DNA of 64,000 nt from Pseudoflavonifractor intestinihominis. Lineage in GTDB: Bacteria; Bacillota; Clostridia; Oscillospirales; Oscillospiraceae. Shown here piece by piece: positions 31,473 to 38,531 of the stretch (positions within the stretch are counted from its first letter, which is position 1; each line of letters opens with the position of its first letter). The stretch lies in NCBI RefSeq assembly GCF_040096055.1, contig NZ_JBBMFK010000019.1, forward strand, positions 1 to 64,000. The letters run 5' to 3'. The position numbers were made by a program, and so were the translations under genes. The notes beneath the pieces were generated by a model. That model was not told the origin of the DNA. It saw only the letters and a list, made by a program, of their open reading frames with translations, and searched no databases.

Positions 31473-32912
31473 ATGGCACAGGATAAAAAGCAGGTGGAAC
31501 AGATCACCGATATGGAGGTAGACTTCGCCCAGTGGTACACCGACGTGTGCAAGAAGGCGGAGCTCATCGACTACTCCTCCATCAAGGGCATGTTTATCTA
31601 CCGTCCCTATGGCTACGCCATCTGGGAGAACATTCAGAAGGAGCTGGACGCCCGGTTCAAGGCCACCGGCCATGAGAACGTGTCCCTGCCCATGCTCATC
31701 CCCGAGAGCCTGCTCCAGAAGGAGAAGGACCACGTGGAGGGCTTTGCCCCTGAGTGCGCCTGGGTGACCATGGGCGGCAGCGAGAAGCTGGAGGAGCGCT
31801 ACTGCATCCGTCCCACCAGCGAGACCCTGTTCTGCGAGCACTACAAGAACATCATCCACTCCTGGCGGGACCTGCCCAAGCTGTACAACCAGTGGTGCTC
31901 CGTGCTGCGTTGGGAGAAGACCTCCCGTCCCTTCCTGCGCCACCGTGAGTTCCTCTGGCAGGAGGGCCACACCATGCACGCCACCGAGGAGGAGGCCCGT
32001 GAGGAGACCAAGCGGATGCTCAACATCTACGCTGACTTCCTGGAGAACGTGCTGGCCATGCCCGTGGTCAAGGGCCGCAAGACCGACAAGGAGAAGTTCA
32101 ACGGCGCCGAGGAGACCTACACCGTGGAGTGCATGATGCACGACAAGAAGGCCCTCCAGGCCGGCACCAGCCACTACTTCGGCGACGGCTTCGCCAAGGC
32201 CTTCGGCATCACCTTCACCGGCAAGGACAACCAGCTCCACAATCCCCACCAGACCTCCTGGGGCGTGTCCACCCGCATGATCGGCGGCATCATCATGACC
32301 CACGGCGACAACAACGGCCTGGTGCTGCCCCCCCGCATCGCCCCCATTCAGGTCATCATCATCCCCGTTGCCCAGCACAAGCCCGGCGTCATCGAGGCCA
32401 ACCAGGCCGTCATGGACCGGCTCATCAAGGCCGGCTTCCGGGTGAAGATGGACGACTCCGACCAGTCCGCCGGCTGGAAGTTCGCCGAGTACGAGATGAA
32501 GGGCGTGCCCCTGCGCCTGGAGCTGGGCCCCAAGGACATGGAGAAGAACCAGTGCGTGCTGGTCCGCCGGGACAGCGGCGAGAAGAGCTTCGTCTCCCTG
32601 GACGGCATCGAGGAGACCGTGGCCGCCATGCTGGACTCCATCCACGACGGCCTGTACCAGCGTGCCAAGAAGAACCTGGAGGACAACACCTACGCCTGCT
32701 CCAGCCTGGAGGAAGTGCGGGAGAAGATGAAGGAGCGGGGCGGCTTCGCCAAGACCATGTGGTGCGGCGACGAGGCCTGCGAGATCCGCATGAAGGAGGA
32801 GGCCGGCGTCACCTCCCGGTGCATGCCCCTGGAGCAGGAGCACCTGGGCGACGTGTGCGCCATCTGCGGCAAGCCCGCCAAGCACATGATCTACTGGGGC
32901 GTGGCCTACTGA
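31473..32912 (+). CDS. proS: Prolyl-tRNA synthetase (archaeal/eukaryal-type short form)
   Basis: The 479-residue enzyme has class II motifs: IRPTSETLFCEHY, LYNQWCSVLRWEKTSRPFLRHREFLWQEGHT (cited in part), and GVSTRMIGGIIMTHGDNNGLVLPP near the end of the core, followed by the anticodon domain (PIQVIIIPVAQHK). The C-terminal zinc-binding-like region has CGDEACEIR and CAICGKPAKHMIYWGVAY with the terminal Tyr typical of this type. It lacks the bacterial editing insertion. The ATG at 31473 follows AAAGGA. Confidence 0.96.
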   Translation: MAQDKKQVEQITDMEVDFAQWYTDVCKKAELIDYSSIKGMFIYRPYGYAIWENIQKELDARFKATGHENVSLPMLIPESLLQKEKDHVEGFAPECAWVTMGGSEKLEERYCIRPTSETLFCEHYKNIIHSWRDLPKLYNQWCSVLRWEKTSRPFLRHREFLWQEGHTMHATEEEAREETKRMLNIYADFLENVLAMPVVKGRKTDKEKFNGAEETYTVECMMHDKKALQAGTSHYFGDGFAKAFGITFTGKDNQLHNPHQTSWGVSTRMIGGIIMTHGDNNGLVLPPRIAPIQVIIIPVAQHKPGVIEANQAVMDRLIKAGFRVKMDDSDQSAGWKFAEYEMKGVPLRLELGPKDMEKNQCVLVRRDSGEKSFVSLDGIEETVAAMLDSIHDGLYQRAKKNLEDNTYACSSLEEVREKMKERGGFAKTMWCGDEACEIRMKEEAGVTSRCMPLEQEHLGDVCAICGKPAKHMIYWGVAY

Positions 32913-32934
32913 TCCCGTCCGTCACATGAATATA

Positions 32935-32978
32935 AAACACCGCCCGCGGCTGAAACCAGCTGCGGGCGGTGTTTTTTT
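32935..32978. terminator. Terminator of proS
   Basis: AACACCGCCCGC pairs with GCGGGCGGTGTT around a 14-base loop, followed by a run of seven T. The convergent MATE gene ends at 32977. Confidence 0.93.
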
Positions 32979-34344
32979 ACGCTTTTTGCGCTGTCTTTTG
33001 TCTGGGCTCCAGCCAGTGGCCGAAGCGGTAGTAGAGCCAGAGTGCCACCGAGGTGACGGCCCAGGTGATGGGATAGCTGGCGGCCACCATCAGCAGGGTG
33101 TGGTGGCTGGGCACCACGAAGAAGAGCCAGGCCAGGCGGAGCACGCATACGCCCAATACGGAGATGATCATGGGCACCAGGGACTTGCCCGCGCCCCGGA
33201 TGGCGCCGGTGAGCAATTCAATGAGGATATAGGTGATGTAGGTGGGCGCCAGGAAGCGCACCAGCTCCACGCCGATGGGCACCACGTCCGCGTCCGGGCA
33301 GAAGAAGCCCACCAGAGGCCGGGCGAAGACAAACATGGCGGTGCTGATCAGGGCGGTAAAGGCCGCCGTCATGGCGGCGGACACCCAGACGCTCTTCTTC
33401 ACCCGGCCGTACTGTCCGGCGCCGTAGTTCTGGCCGGCAAAGGTGGTGACCGACTGGGACATGGCGGTGATGGTCATCCAGAAGAACACATCCAGCTTGC
33501 CGTAGGCGGTCCAGGCGGCCACGGCGTCGGTGCTGAAGGAGTTGATGGCGGCCTGGATGAACAGGTTGGAGGCGTTGTACATCACCGACTGGAGGGCGGT
33601 GGGCACGCCCACCGCCACAATGCTGCGGACGGGGGCGGTGTAGAACCGCATCTGCCGGGGAAAGAACTGGTAGGGCGTCATCTCCGAGCGCATGAGGGAG
33701 ATGACCACCAGCACGGCGGAGAGCACCTGGGAGCACACCGTGGCGATGGCCACCCCCGCCACGTCCAGATGGAATCCCAGTACCAGCACCAGGTCCAGGA
33801 CAATATTGCACACCGACGCGGCGATGAGGAAGTACAGCGGCCGCTTGAAGTCGCCCACGGCCCGGAGCACGCCGGTGCCCATGTTGTACACCACGTTGGG
33901 GATCATGCCCAGGAAGTAGATCTTCAGATAGAGCTCCGCACCGGGAAAGGCGTCCGCCCTGGTGCCCAGGGCGCTCAGGGCCCAGGGGGTGAGGAGGAAG
34001 CCCGTCACCGTGAAGAAGGCGCCGATGATGAGGGAGAGGAGCATGGCGGTGTGGACGCCCTTGTGGACGTCCTCCCACCGGCGGGCGCCGTAGTGCTGGG
34101 CGATGGCCACCACCGCGCCGCTGGCCAGGCCGGTGAAGATGCCCACCGTCAGGTTGACCAGTGCCCCTGTGGAGCCCACGGCGGCCAGGGCCACCTTGCC
34201 CACAAAGCGGCCCACCACCAGGGTGTCCACCGTGTTGTAGAGCTGTTGAAAGAATGTGCCGAACCAGAGCGGGAAGAAAAAGGACAGCAGATGCCTCCAG
34301 ATCACGCCCTGGGTAATGTCGCCGGCCGGCCGCAGCACCCCCAT
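32977..34344 (-). CDS. MATE family efflux transporter
   Basis: The 455-residue protein has about twelve membrane helices in two similar halves, beginning WRHLLSFFFPLWFGTFFQQLYNTVDTLVVG (cited in part), a hallmark of MATE multidrug/sodium antiporters of the DinF/NorM group. It should export cationic compounds using a Na+ or H+ gradient; the substrate is unknown. The ATG at 34344 follows AGGAGGT by 6 bases. It is a single gene. Confidence 0.93.
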   Translation of the reverse strand: MGVLRPAGDITQGVIWRHLLSFFFPLWFGTFFQQLYNTVDTLVVGRFVGKVALAAVGSTGALVNLTVGIFTGLASGAVVAIAQHYGARRWEDVHKGVHTAMLLSLIIGAFFTVTGFLLTPWALSALGTRADAFPGAELYLKIYFLGMIPNVVYNMGTGVLRAVGDFKRPLYFLIAASVCNIVLDLVLVLGFHLDVAGVAIATVCSQVLSAVLVVISLMRSEMTPYQFFPRQMRFYTAPVRSIVAVGVPTALQSVMYNASNLFIQAAINSFSTDAVAAWTAYGKLDVFFWMTITAMSQSVTTFAGQNYGAGQYGRVKKSVWVSAAMTAAFTALISTAMFVFARPLVGFFCPDADVVPIGVELVRFLAPTYITYILIELLTGAIRGAGKSLVPMIISVLGVCVLRLAWLFFVVPSHHTLLMVAASYPITWAVTSVALWLYYRFGHWLEPRQKTAQKA

Positions 34345-34583
34345 GGGAACACCTCCTGAAAAACCTAACACACTGCCCTACGATTCTACACGCTCCGACT
34401 TTCCTTGACAAGTACGGGCCGCCAGATTTTTTGGTCCGCCGGAGCGCACAGAAAATGGAAATTTAAAACTATGTGAAAACAGGCGTGCGGGCATCTGTGA
34501 GCGAGATTCAGAGAGCCAGTGGAATGACATGGTAAAATATCGTGTATATTCGTCAAAAATGAGCGAAAAAGAGCAAATGGGGG

Positions 34584-34612
34584 TTGATTTTACCGGTGGA
34601 GTGTGCTATCCT
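34584..34612 (+). promoter_or_regulatory. Promoter of mgtE with a long leader
   Basis: TTGATT (34584-34589) and TATCCT (34607-34612) have a 17-base spacer. The expected transcript has a leader of about 260 nt before mgtE. The rest of the 532-bp gap back to 34345 holds no supported gene. Confidence 0.65.
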
Positions 34613-34666
34613 CATGGGGCGGCTGGGAATCCCCAGCCAGATAATAGGAAAAAGGAGGAAAGTCAG

Positions 34667-34756
34667 GTGGACCAATGCGGCCGAAGTACGAAAATGGGCA
34701 GTGATATTCATTTGCGGACCCGCTCCGGCGTTGTCCGCCTGGGTTCCCCATCCTGA
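34667..34756 (+). CDS. Possible 29-residue leader peptide upstream of mgtE
   Basis: A GTG follows AAGGAGG by 8 bases and opens a 29-codon frame (VDQCGRSTKMGS..., ending in LGSPS) that closes 120 bases before mgtE. The ribosome binding site is as strong as that of real genes here. The following region can form several GC hairpins. Leader peptides control Mg2+ transporter genes in other bacteria, so a similar role is possible but untested. It could also be chance. Confidence 0.35.
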   Translation: MDQCGRSTKMGSDIHLRTRSGVVRLGSPS

Positions 34757-34876
34757 GAGACCCTGCTTGAGTATCGCCGCAGAGGGCGGCTGGACCCATG
34801 GTCCGGCAGCCCTGCTGCGGCTTTGTCCATTTGGTGACTTCCTCGCTGTCATCTCATCAAACAGGAGGAATATCCG

Positions 34877-36226
34877 ATGGAAAAGAAAAACAACTTTGAG
34901 GCGCTCCGTGCTCTGCTGGAGCGCCGGGATTACCACGCCCTCCAGGCCGCCCTGGCGGAGGAGAACGAGGTGGACATCGCCGAGTTCATGGAGGAGCTGA
35001 CCACCGAACAGGCCACGGTGGTGTTCCGCACCCTGCCCAAGGAGCTGGCGGCGGAGGTGTTCTCCAACCTGTCCCCGGAGAACCAGGAGGCCATCCTGGG
35101 CGCCGCCACCGACCAGGAGCTGTCCGCCATTGTGGAGGAGCTCTACGTGGACGACGCGGTGGACATGCTGGAGGAGCTGCCCGCCAACGTGGTCAAGCGG
35201 GTGCTGAAGAACGCCCGGCCCGAGACCCGCAAGCTCATCAACCAGTTCCTCAACTACCCGGAGAACTCGGTGGGCAGCATCATGACCGCCGAGTTCATGG
35301 ATCTGAAGAAATCCATGACCGTGGCCCAGGCCATCGCCCACATCCGCCGCACCGGCGAGGACTCGGAGAGCATCTACACCTGCTACGTCACCGACAACGC
35401 CCGCCGTCTGGAGGGCGTCATCACGGTGCGGGAGCTGCTCATCGCCAAGGACGAGCAGAAGGTGGAGGACCTGATGGAGACCGACGTCATCACCGCCGAG
35501 ACCACCGAGGACCAGGAGGAAGCGGTGGCCCGGATGATGAAGTACGACTTCATCTCCATGCCCGTGGTGGACAAGGAGAACCGGCTGGTGGGCATCGTCA
35601 CCGTGGACGACGGCATGGACGTCATGGAGGAGGAGGCCACCGAGGACTTTGAGAAGATGGCCGCCATGGCCCCCTCGGAGAAGCCCTACCTCAAGACCAG
35701 CGCCTTCACCCTGGCCAAGCACCGCATCGTGTGGCTGCTGGTGCTGATGATCTCGGGCATGATTACCGGCGGCATTCTGGGCAAATATGAGGCCGCCTTT
35801 TCCGCCATGCCCCTGCTGGTCACCTTCATCCCCATGCTCACCGACACCGGCGGAAACGCCGGCAGCCAGAGCAGCACCCTCATCATCCGCGGCATGGCCG
35901 TGGGCGAGATCCAGCTCAGGGACTTTCTCAAGGTGTTCTGGAAGGAGCTGCGGGTCAGCATGCTGGTGGGCGTGGTGCTCAGCGCGGTCAACTTTGTCCG
36001 GCTCATCATCACCTATCCGGGCAACGAGATGATCGCCCTCACCGTGTCCCTGGCCCTCTTTGTCACCGTGCTGCTGGCCAAGACCGTGGGCGGCGTGCTG
36101 CCCATGGCTGCCAAGCTGTTCCACGCCGACCCGGCCATCATGGCCGCCCCCCTCATCACCACCATTGTGGACGCCATCTCCCTGGTGGTCTACTTCAACA
36201 TCGCCTCCGCCCTGCTGCCCATCTGA
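34877..36226 (+). CDS. mgtE: Magnesium transporter
   Basis: The 449-residue protein has the MgtE layout: an N-terminal helical domain (about 1-130), two CBS domains (about 135-255; SVGSIMTAEFMDL, SMPVVDKENRLVGIVTVDD) and five membrane helices with PMLTDTGGNAGSQSSTLIIRGMA, the pore signature. It is a Mg2+-gated channel in which cytosolic Mg2+ bound at the CBS region closes the pore. The ATG at 34877 follows AGGAGG. The long leader suggests post-transcriptional control, although no M-box motif was recognised. Confidence 0.95.
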   Translation: MEKKNNFEALRALLERRDYHALQAALAEENEVDIAEFMEELTTEQATVVFRTLPKELAAEVFSNLSPENQEAILGAATDQELSAIVEELYVDDAVDMLEELPANVVKRVLKNARPETRKLINQFLNYPENSVGSIMTAEFMDLKKSMTVAQAIAHIRRTGEDSESIYTCYVTDNARRLEGVITVRELLIAKDEQKVEDLMETDVITAETTEDQEEAVARMMKYDFISMPVVDKENRLVGIVTVDDGMDVMEEEATEDFEKMAAMAPSEKPYLKTSAFTLAKHRIVWLLVLMISGMITGGILGKYEAAFSAMPLLVTFIPMLTDTGGNAGSQSSTLIIRGMAVGEIQLRDFLKVFWKELRVSMLVGVVLSAVNFVRLIITYPGNEMIALTVSLALFVTVLLAKTVGGVLPMAAKLFHADPAIMAAPLITTIVDAISLVVYFNIASALLPI

Positions 36227-36238
36227 GGGCCGGAGAAA

Positions 36239-36289
36239 AATTCAGCCCCGGAAGCCGCCCTCCTGTCGGACGGTTTCCGGGGCTGAATT
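36239..36289. terminator. Terminator of mgtE
   Basis: AATTCAGCCCCGGAA pairs with TTCCGGGGCTGAATT, with an inner CCG/CGG pairing. The T-run is on the minus strand, so termination of mgtE may rely on the stem alone. Confidence 0.7.
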
Positions 36290-36311
36290 CGTCTGAATCC
36301 CCCCGGAGGAC

Positions 36312-36340
36312 TTGTTTTTTGGCCCGCGATACTATATAAT
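36312..36340 (+). promoter_or_regulatory. Stranded native ychF promoter
   Basis: TTGTTT (36312-36317) and TATAAT (36335-36340) have a 17-base spacer and precede AAAGAGG and the ATG at 36377. It now reads only the severed first codons of ychF and then into the left end of the integrated element. Confidence 0.75.
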
Positions 36341-36376
36341 ACTAGGGCTAAAATACCGAAAGAGGGTTTTTATCCG

Positions 36377-36451
36377 ATGAAACTGGGTATCGGCGTTCAA
36401 ACGCCGGATTCTATATCTCCATACCTCTCCATAAACGCCGCTAAAGCCTGA
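36377..36451 (+). pseudogene. Severed 5' end of ychF (24-codon stub)
   Basis: ATGAAACTGGGTATC encodes MKLGI, the exact start of YchF (the intact gene at 48841 begins MKLGIVGLPN). After the GGTATCG core the sequence departs into element DNA, and the frame ends at TGA 36449-36451. Codon CTG here against TTA in the rebuilt gene marks which side came from the host. Confidence 0.85.
36386..36392. other. Left attachment core (attL)
   Basis: GGTATCG is preceded by host-type codons ATGAAACTG. The same seven bases recur at 48850-48856 after ATGAAATTA. Identity to the left and right of the core differs as expected for recombination inside it. Confidence 0.75.
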
Positions 36452-36518
36452 TATAGCGCGGTTTTACGCAAAACCAACCAAATTATAACTTCATATTTCT
36501 CTATGCAGTCCCACGCAG

Positions 36519-36540
36519 AAATGGCGTAAAAATGGCGTAG
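36519..36540 (+). repeat. Left arm-type integrase repeat
   Basis: This 22-bp sequence (AAATGGCGT, AAA, then AATGGCGTAG) is repeated exactly and in the same orientation at 48753-48774. Within each copy ATGGCGTA itself occurs twice. Paired arm sites near both att cores are typical for tyrosine integrases of the Tn916 type. Confidence 0.85.
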
Positions 36541-36595
36541 AGAAATCGGCTAATTTGCAGAAGGAAAAGAGCACTACTACTTTGAGAAAGAACAA

Positions 36596-36633
36596 AGATG
36601 AGCACAGCCTATACAAACGGGCCGTGCTCATCT
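36596..36633. terminator. Terminator of the element's left operon
   Basis: AGATGAGCAC pairs with GTGCTCATCT, with an inner GGC/GCC step. T-rich stretches lie on both sides. It is located 35 bases past the hypothetical gene that ends at 36669. Confidence 0.7.
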
Positions 36634-36668
36634 CTTTTATACGGTTATACGGTCAAACGGTTCTGTGC

Positions 36669-37100
36669 TTACTTGGCATCGCTATTGGTAGGATTCGGAC
36701 GGAAATCTTCCTGAACGCCCTCGTTCAAATCAAAGCACATAGTTTTCGCATCAGCGACCCAGAAACCGCGAACGCGGTACCGCTTGCCCGGAACCCAATC
36801 CTCGCCCGTGGCAGCGCGGAGCGGTTCCAGAAGATTCTTGCTGGAAATCGTCACAACGCCCTTCTGTTCACCCCGCGGCTTAGAAAACTTAAACCCCTTC
36901 GGCTCGTTACTCTTGCACATACGGATTGCGAATACCTTCGCCTTGGCATCTAGCAGGCACAGCACATAGGCGGGATACCCCAGATCTTCAAGCACCTTCT
37001 TGGTGAAGGTGACGCCGTTCTGGTTGATGTACATATCCGGGTAAGCGTTGATGTTGGAATCAATCGTTTCAAAATTCAGAGCAGAAAAATCGAAATTCAT
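36669..37100 (-). CDS. Hypothetical protein of the integrated element
   Basis: The 143-residue protein (MNFDFSALNFETIDSNINAY...) has no recognised motif. It contains conserved-looking VTFTKKVLEDLGYPAYVLCLLDAKAKVFAIR (cited in part), suggesting a small alpha/beta domain. The ATG at 37100 follows AAAGGA by 8 bases. It is the last gene of the left arm, 13 bases after the serine recombinase, and is probably cotranscribed with it. It may be a recombination accessory factor, which is inference from position only. Confidence 0.75.
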   Translation of the reverse strand: MNFDFSALNFETIDSNINAYPDMYINQNGVTFTKKVLEDLGYPAYVLCLLDAKAKVFAIRMCKSNEPKGFKFSKPRGEQKGVVTISSKNLLEPLRAATGEDWVPGKRYRVRGFWVADAKTMCFDLNEGVQEDFRPNPTNSDAK

Positions 37101-37113
37101 TGTAAAAATCCTT

Positions 37114-38316
37114 TCATTTCGTGTTATCCTGTGTGTCATCGACAATTTTCATAAATTCCTGCCGTTCAGCAGGAGACCACCGGGAATCAAGAATCAAATA
37201 CCCTTTGAACAGGCCATCCTTGACGCGGTGAGCGACAAAGCGGTTACTCAGGAAACGCAGTTTCGCCTTATGGGGCGAAGTGTGCCGCTCAGACAACAGC
37301 TTTTGTACTTTCAGCCAGTCCTCTTTTTTGATAATTGCCGTATGGTGATTTTCCTTGAAATACATATTCAAGTCTGTATTCTTCACCGACTTGTGGGTGC
37401 GAAAATCCTTAGTATAGGTTTTCTGCATCAAGGCATCACCACAGTATTTTTCGTTTCGGAGGATGCTGCGGACGGTACCGACAGACCAGCTATCATTGCC
37501 CATAGGGGATTTGATTCCCTGTTCTGTCAGCGCAGCCGCAATCTCTGACGGTGTTGCTCCTTCCAAATAGCTCTCGTAGATATACTCAACAATCCTCGCC
37601 TCAGTCGGTTCAATGACCAACCGGCCAAAGTGGTCGCGGTAGAAGCCCAGCGTATTCTGTACAGAGAATTTGTAAATTCCCTCGGCCATCCGCCAGCGAA
37701 TACCCGCTTTGATGGCCTCGCTTTTCTGCTGGGACTCCATTTCTGCCAGCGCGGACAGAAGAACGATTAACAGATTGTTCTTTCCATCGCCCGTGTAGGT
37801 GATGTGCTCCGTCTCAAATTCCACCGAGACAGGAGGATTCAGCGCAGAAAGAACATTCAGGTTATCCAGTATGTCTACAATATTCCGGCCAAAGCGGCTG
37901 ATGCTCTTGGTAAGGATCAGATCAATTTTCCCGTCCACTGCATCGGCAATCATTTTTTGAAAACCAAGGCGCTTTTTGACGGTCGTGGCGCTGATGCCCT
38001 CGTCCTGATAGATTTCCACCAGCTCCCAGTCGGGATTTCCTTCAATCCGCTGGGTAAAATGACGGACCTGCATATCAAAACTGCCAACCTGTTCTTCTTC
38101 CTGTGTGCTGACGCGGCAATACGCCGCAACACGGAGTTTTGGGCGCTCTTGCTGCACTTCCTGCAACTTTTTTGGTGGAATCACTATCACGCCGTTGCTG
38201 CGCTGATTTTCCGCAATCTCGTCCTGCATGAGCTTCCGCCGCTGCTCCCTGCGCTCGGCACAGCTGCTATACTGACGGGCCGATTCTATCTTCTTGGGGT
38301 CAAGCGGTTTTGCCAT
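37114..38316 (-). CDS. Serine recombinase (resolvase-recombinase type)
   Basis: The 400-residue protein has the resolvase domain with catalytic Ser about residue 70 (AAYCRVSTQEEEQ), SISRFGRN, and the Recombinase domain (NTLGFYRDHFGRLVIEP, SVGTVRSILRNEKYCGDAL). It is shorter than phage-type large serine integrases and lacks a clear zinc ribbon and long coiled coil. The ATG follows GGAGG by 6 bases. Because the element also has a tyrosine integrase matching its att sites, this enzyme may have brought the restriction cargo in, or may invert or resolve DNA. Confidence 0.9.
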   Translation of the reverse strand: MAKPLDPKKIESARQYSSCAERREQRRKLMQDEIAENQRSNGVIVIPPKKLQEVQQERPKLRVAAYCRVSTQEEEQVGSFDMQVRHFTQRIEGNPDWELVEIYQDEGISATTVKKRLGFQKMIADAVDGKIDLILTKSISRFGRNIVDILDNLNVLSALNPPVSVEFETEHITYTGDGKNNLLIVLLSALAEMESQQKSEAIKAGIRWRMAEGIYKFSVQNTLGFYRDHFGRLVIEPTEARIVEYIYESYLEGATPSEIAAALTEQGIKSPMGNDSWSVGTVRSILRNEKYCGDALMQKTYTKDFRTHKSVKNTDLNMYFKENHHTAIIKKEDWLKVQKLLSERHTSPHKAKLRFLSNRFVAHRVKDGLFKGYLILDSRWSPAERQEFMKIVDDTQDNTK

Positions 38317-38474
38317 ATCCTGCCTCCATCGAATTTACAGCCTTTTTCCCGTGCTGCATGGGTATGCCACCTCCTTTGCGCAAATTTGTCTTTTCATCTG
38401 TATCGCCTCCCTGTGCGTTTATTTATGACAACCCCTGCGGGACGAATCCCCACAGGGTAGTCACCATAAGAAAA

Positions 38475-38498
38475 AGGCAGCAGATTTCTCTGCTGCCC
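38475..38498 (-). terminator. Terminator of the restriction gene
   Basis: On the minus strand GGCAGCAGA pairs with TCTGCTGCC and is followed by TTTTTC. It lies 34 bases after the res stop. Confidence 0.8.
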
Positions 38499-38531
38499 CA
38501 TCAGAAACCATGAGATGCGGTTATTCACTTA

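Noticed and set aside
31374..32885. 503-codon minus-strand frame opposite proS
   Set aside because: It is the shadow of a well-supported synthetase gene with no motif or start signal of its own.
34613..34876. M-box magnesium riboswitch upstream of mgtE
   Set aside because: Looked for the conserved M-box core near mgtE but found no convincing match by eye; a covariance search would be needed to reverse this.
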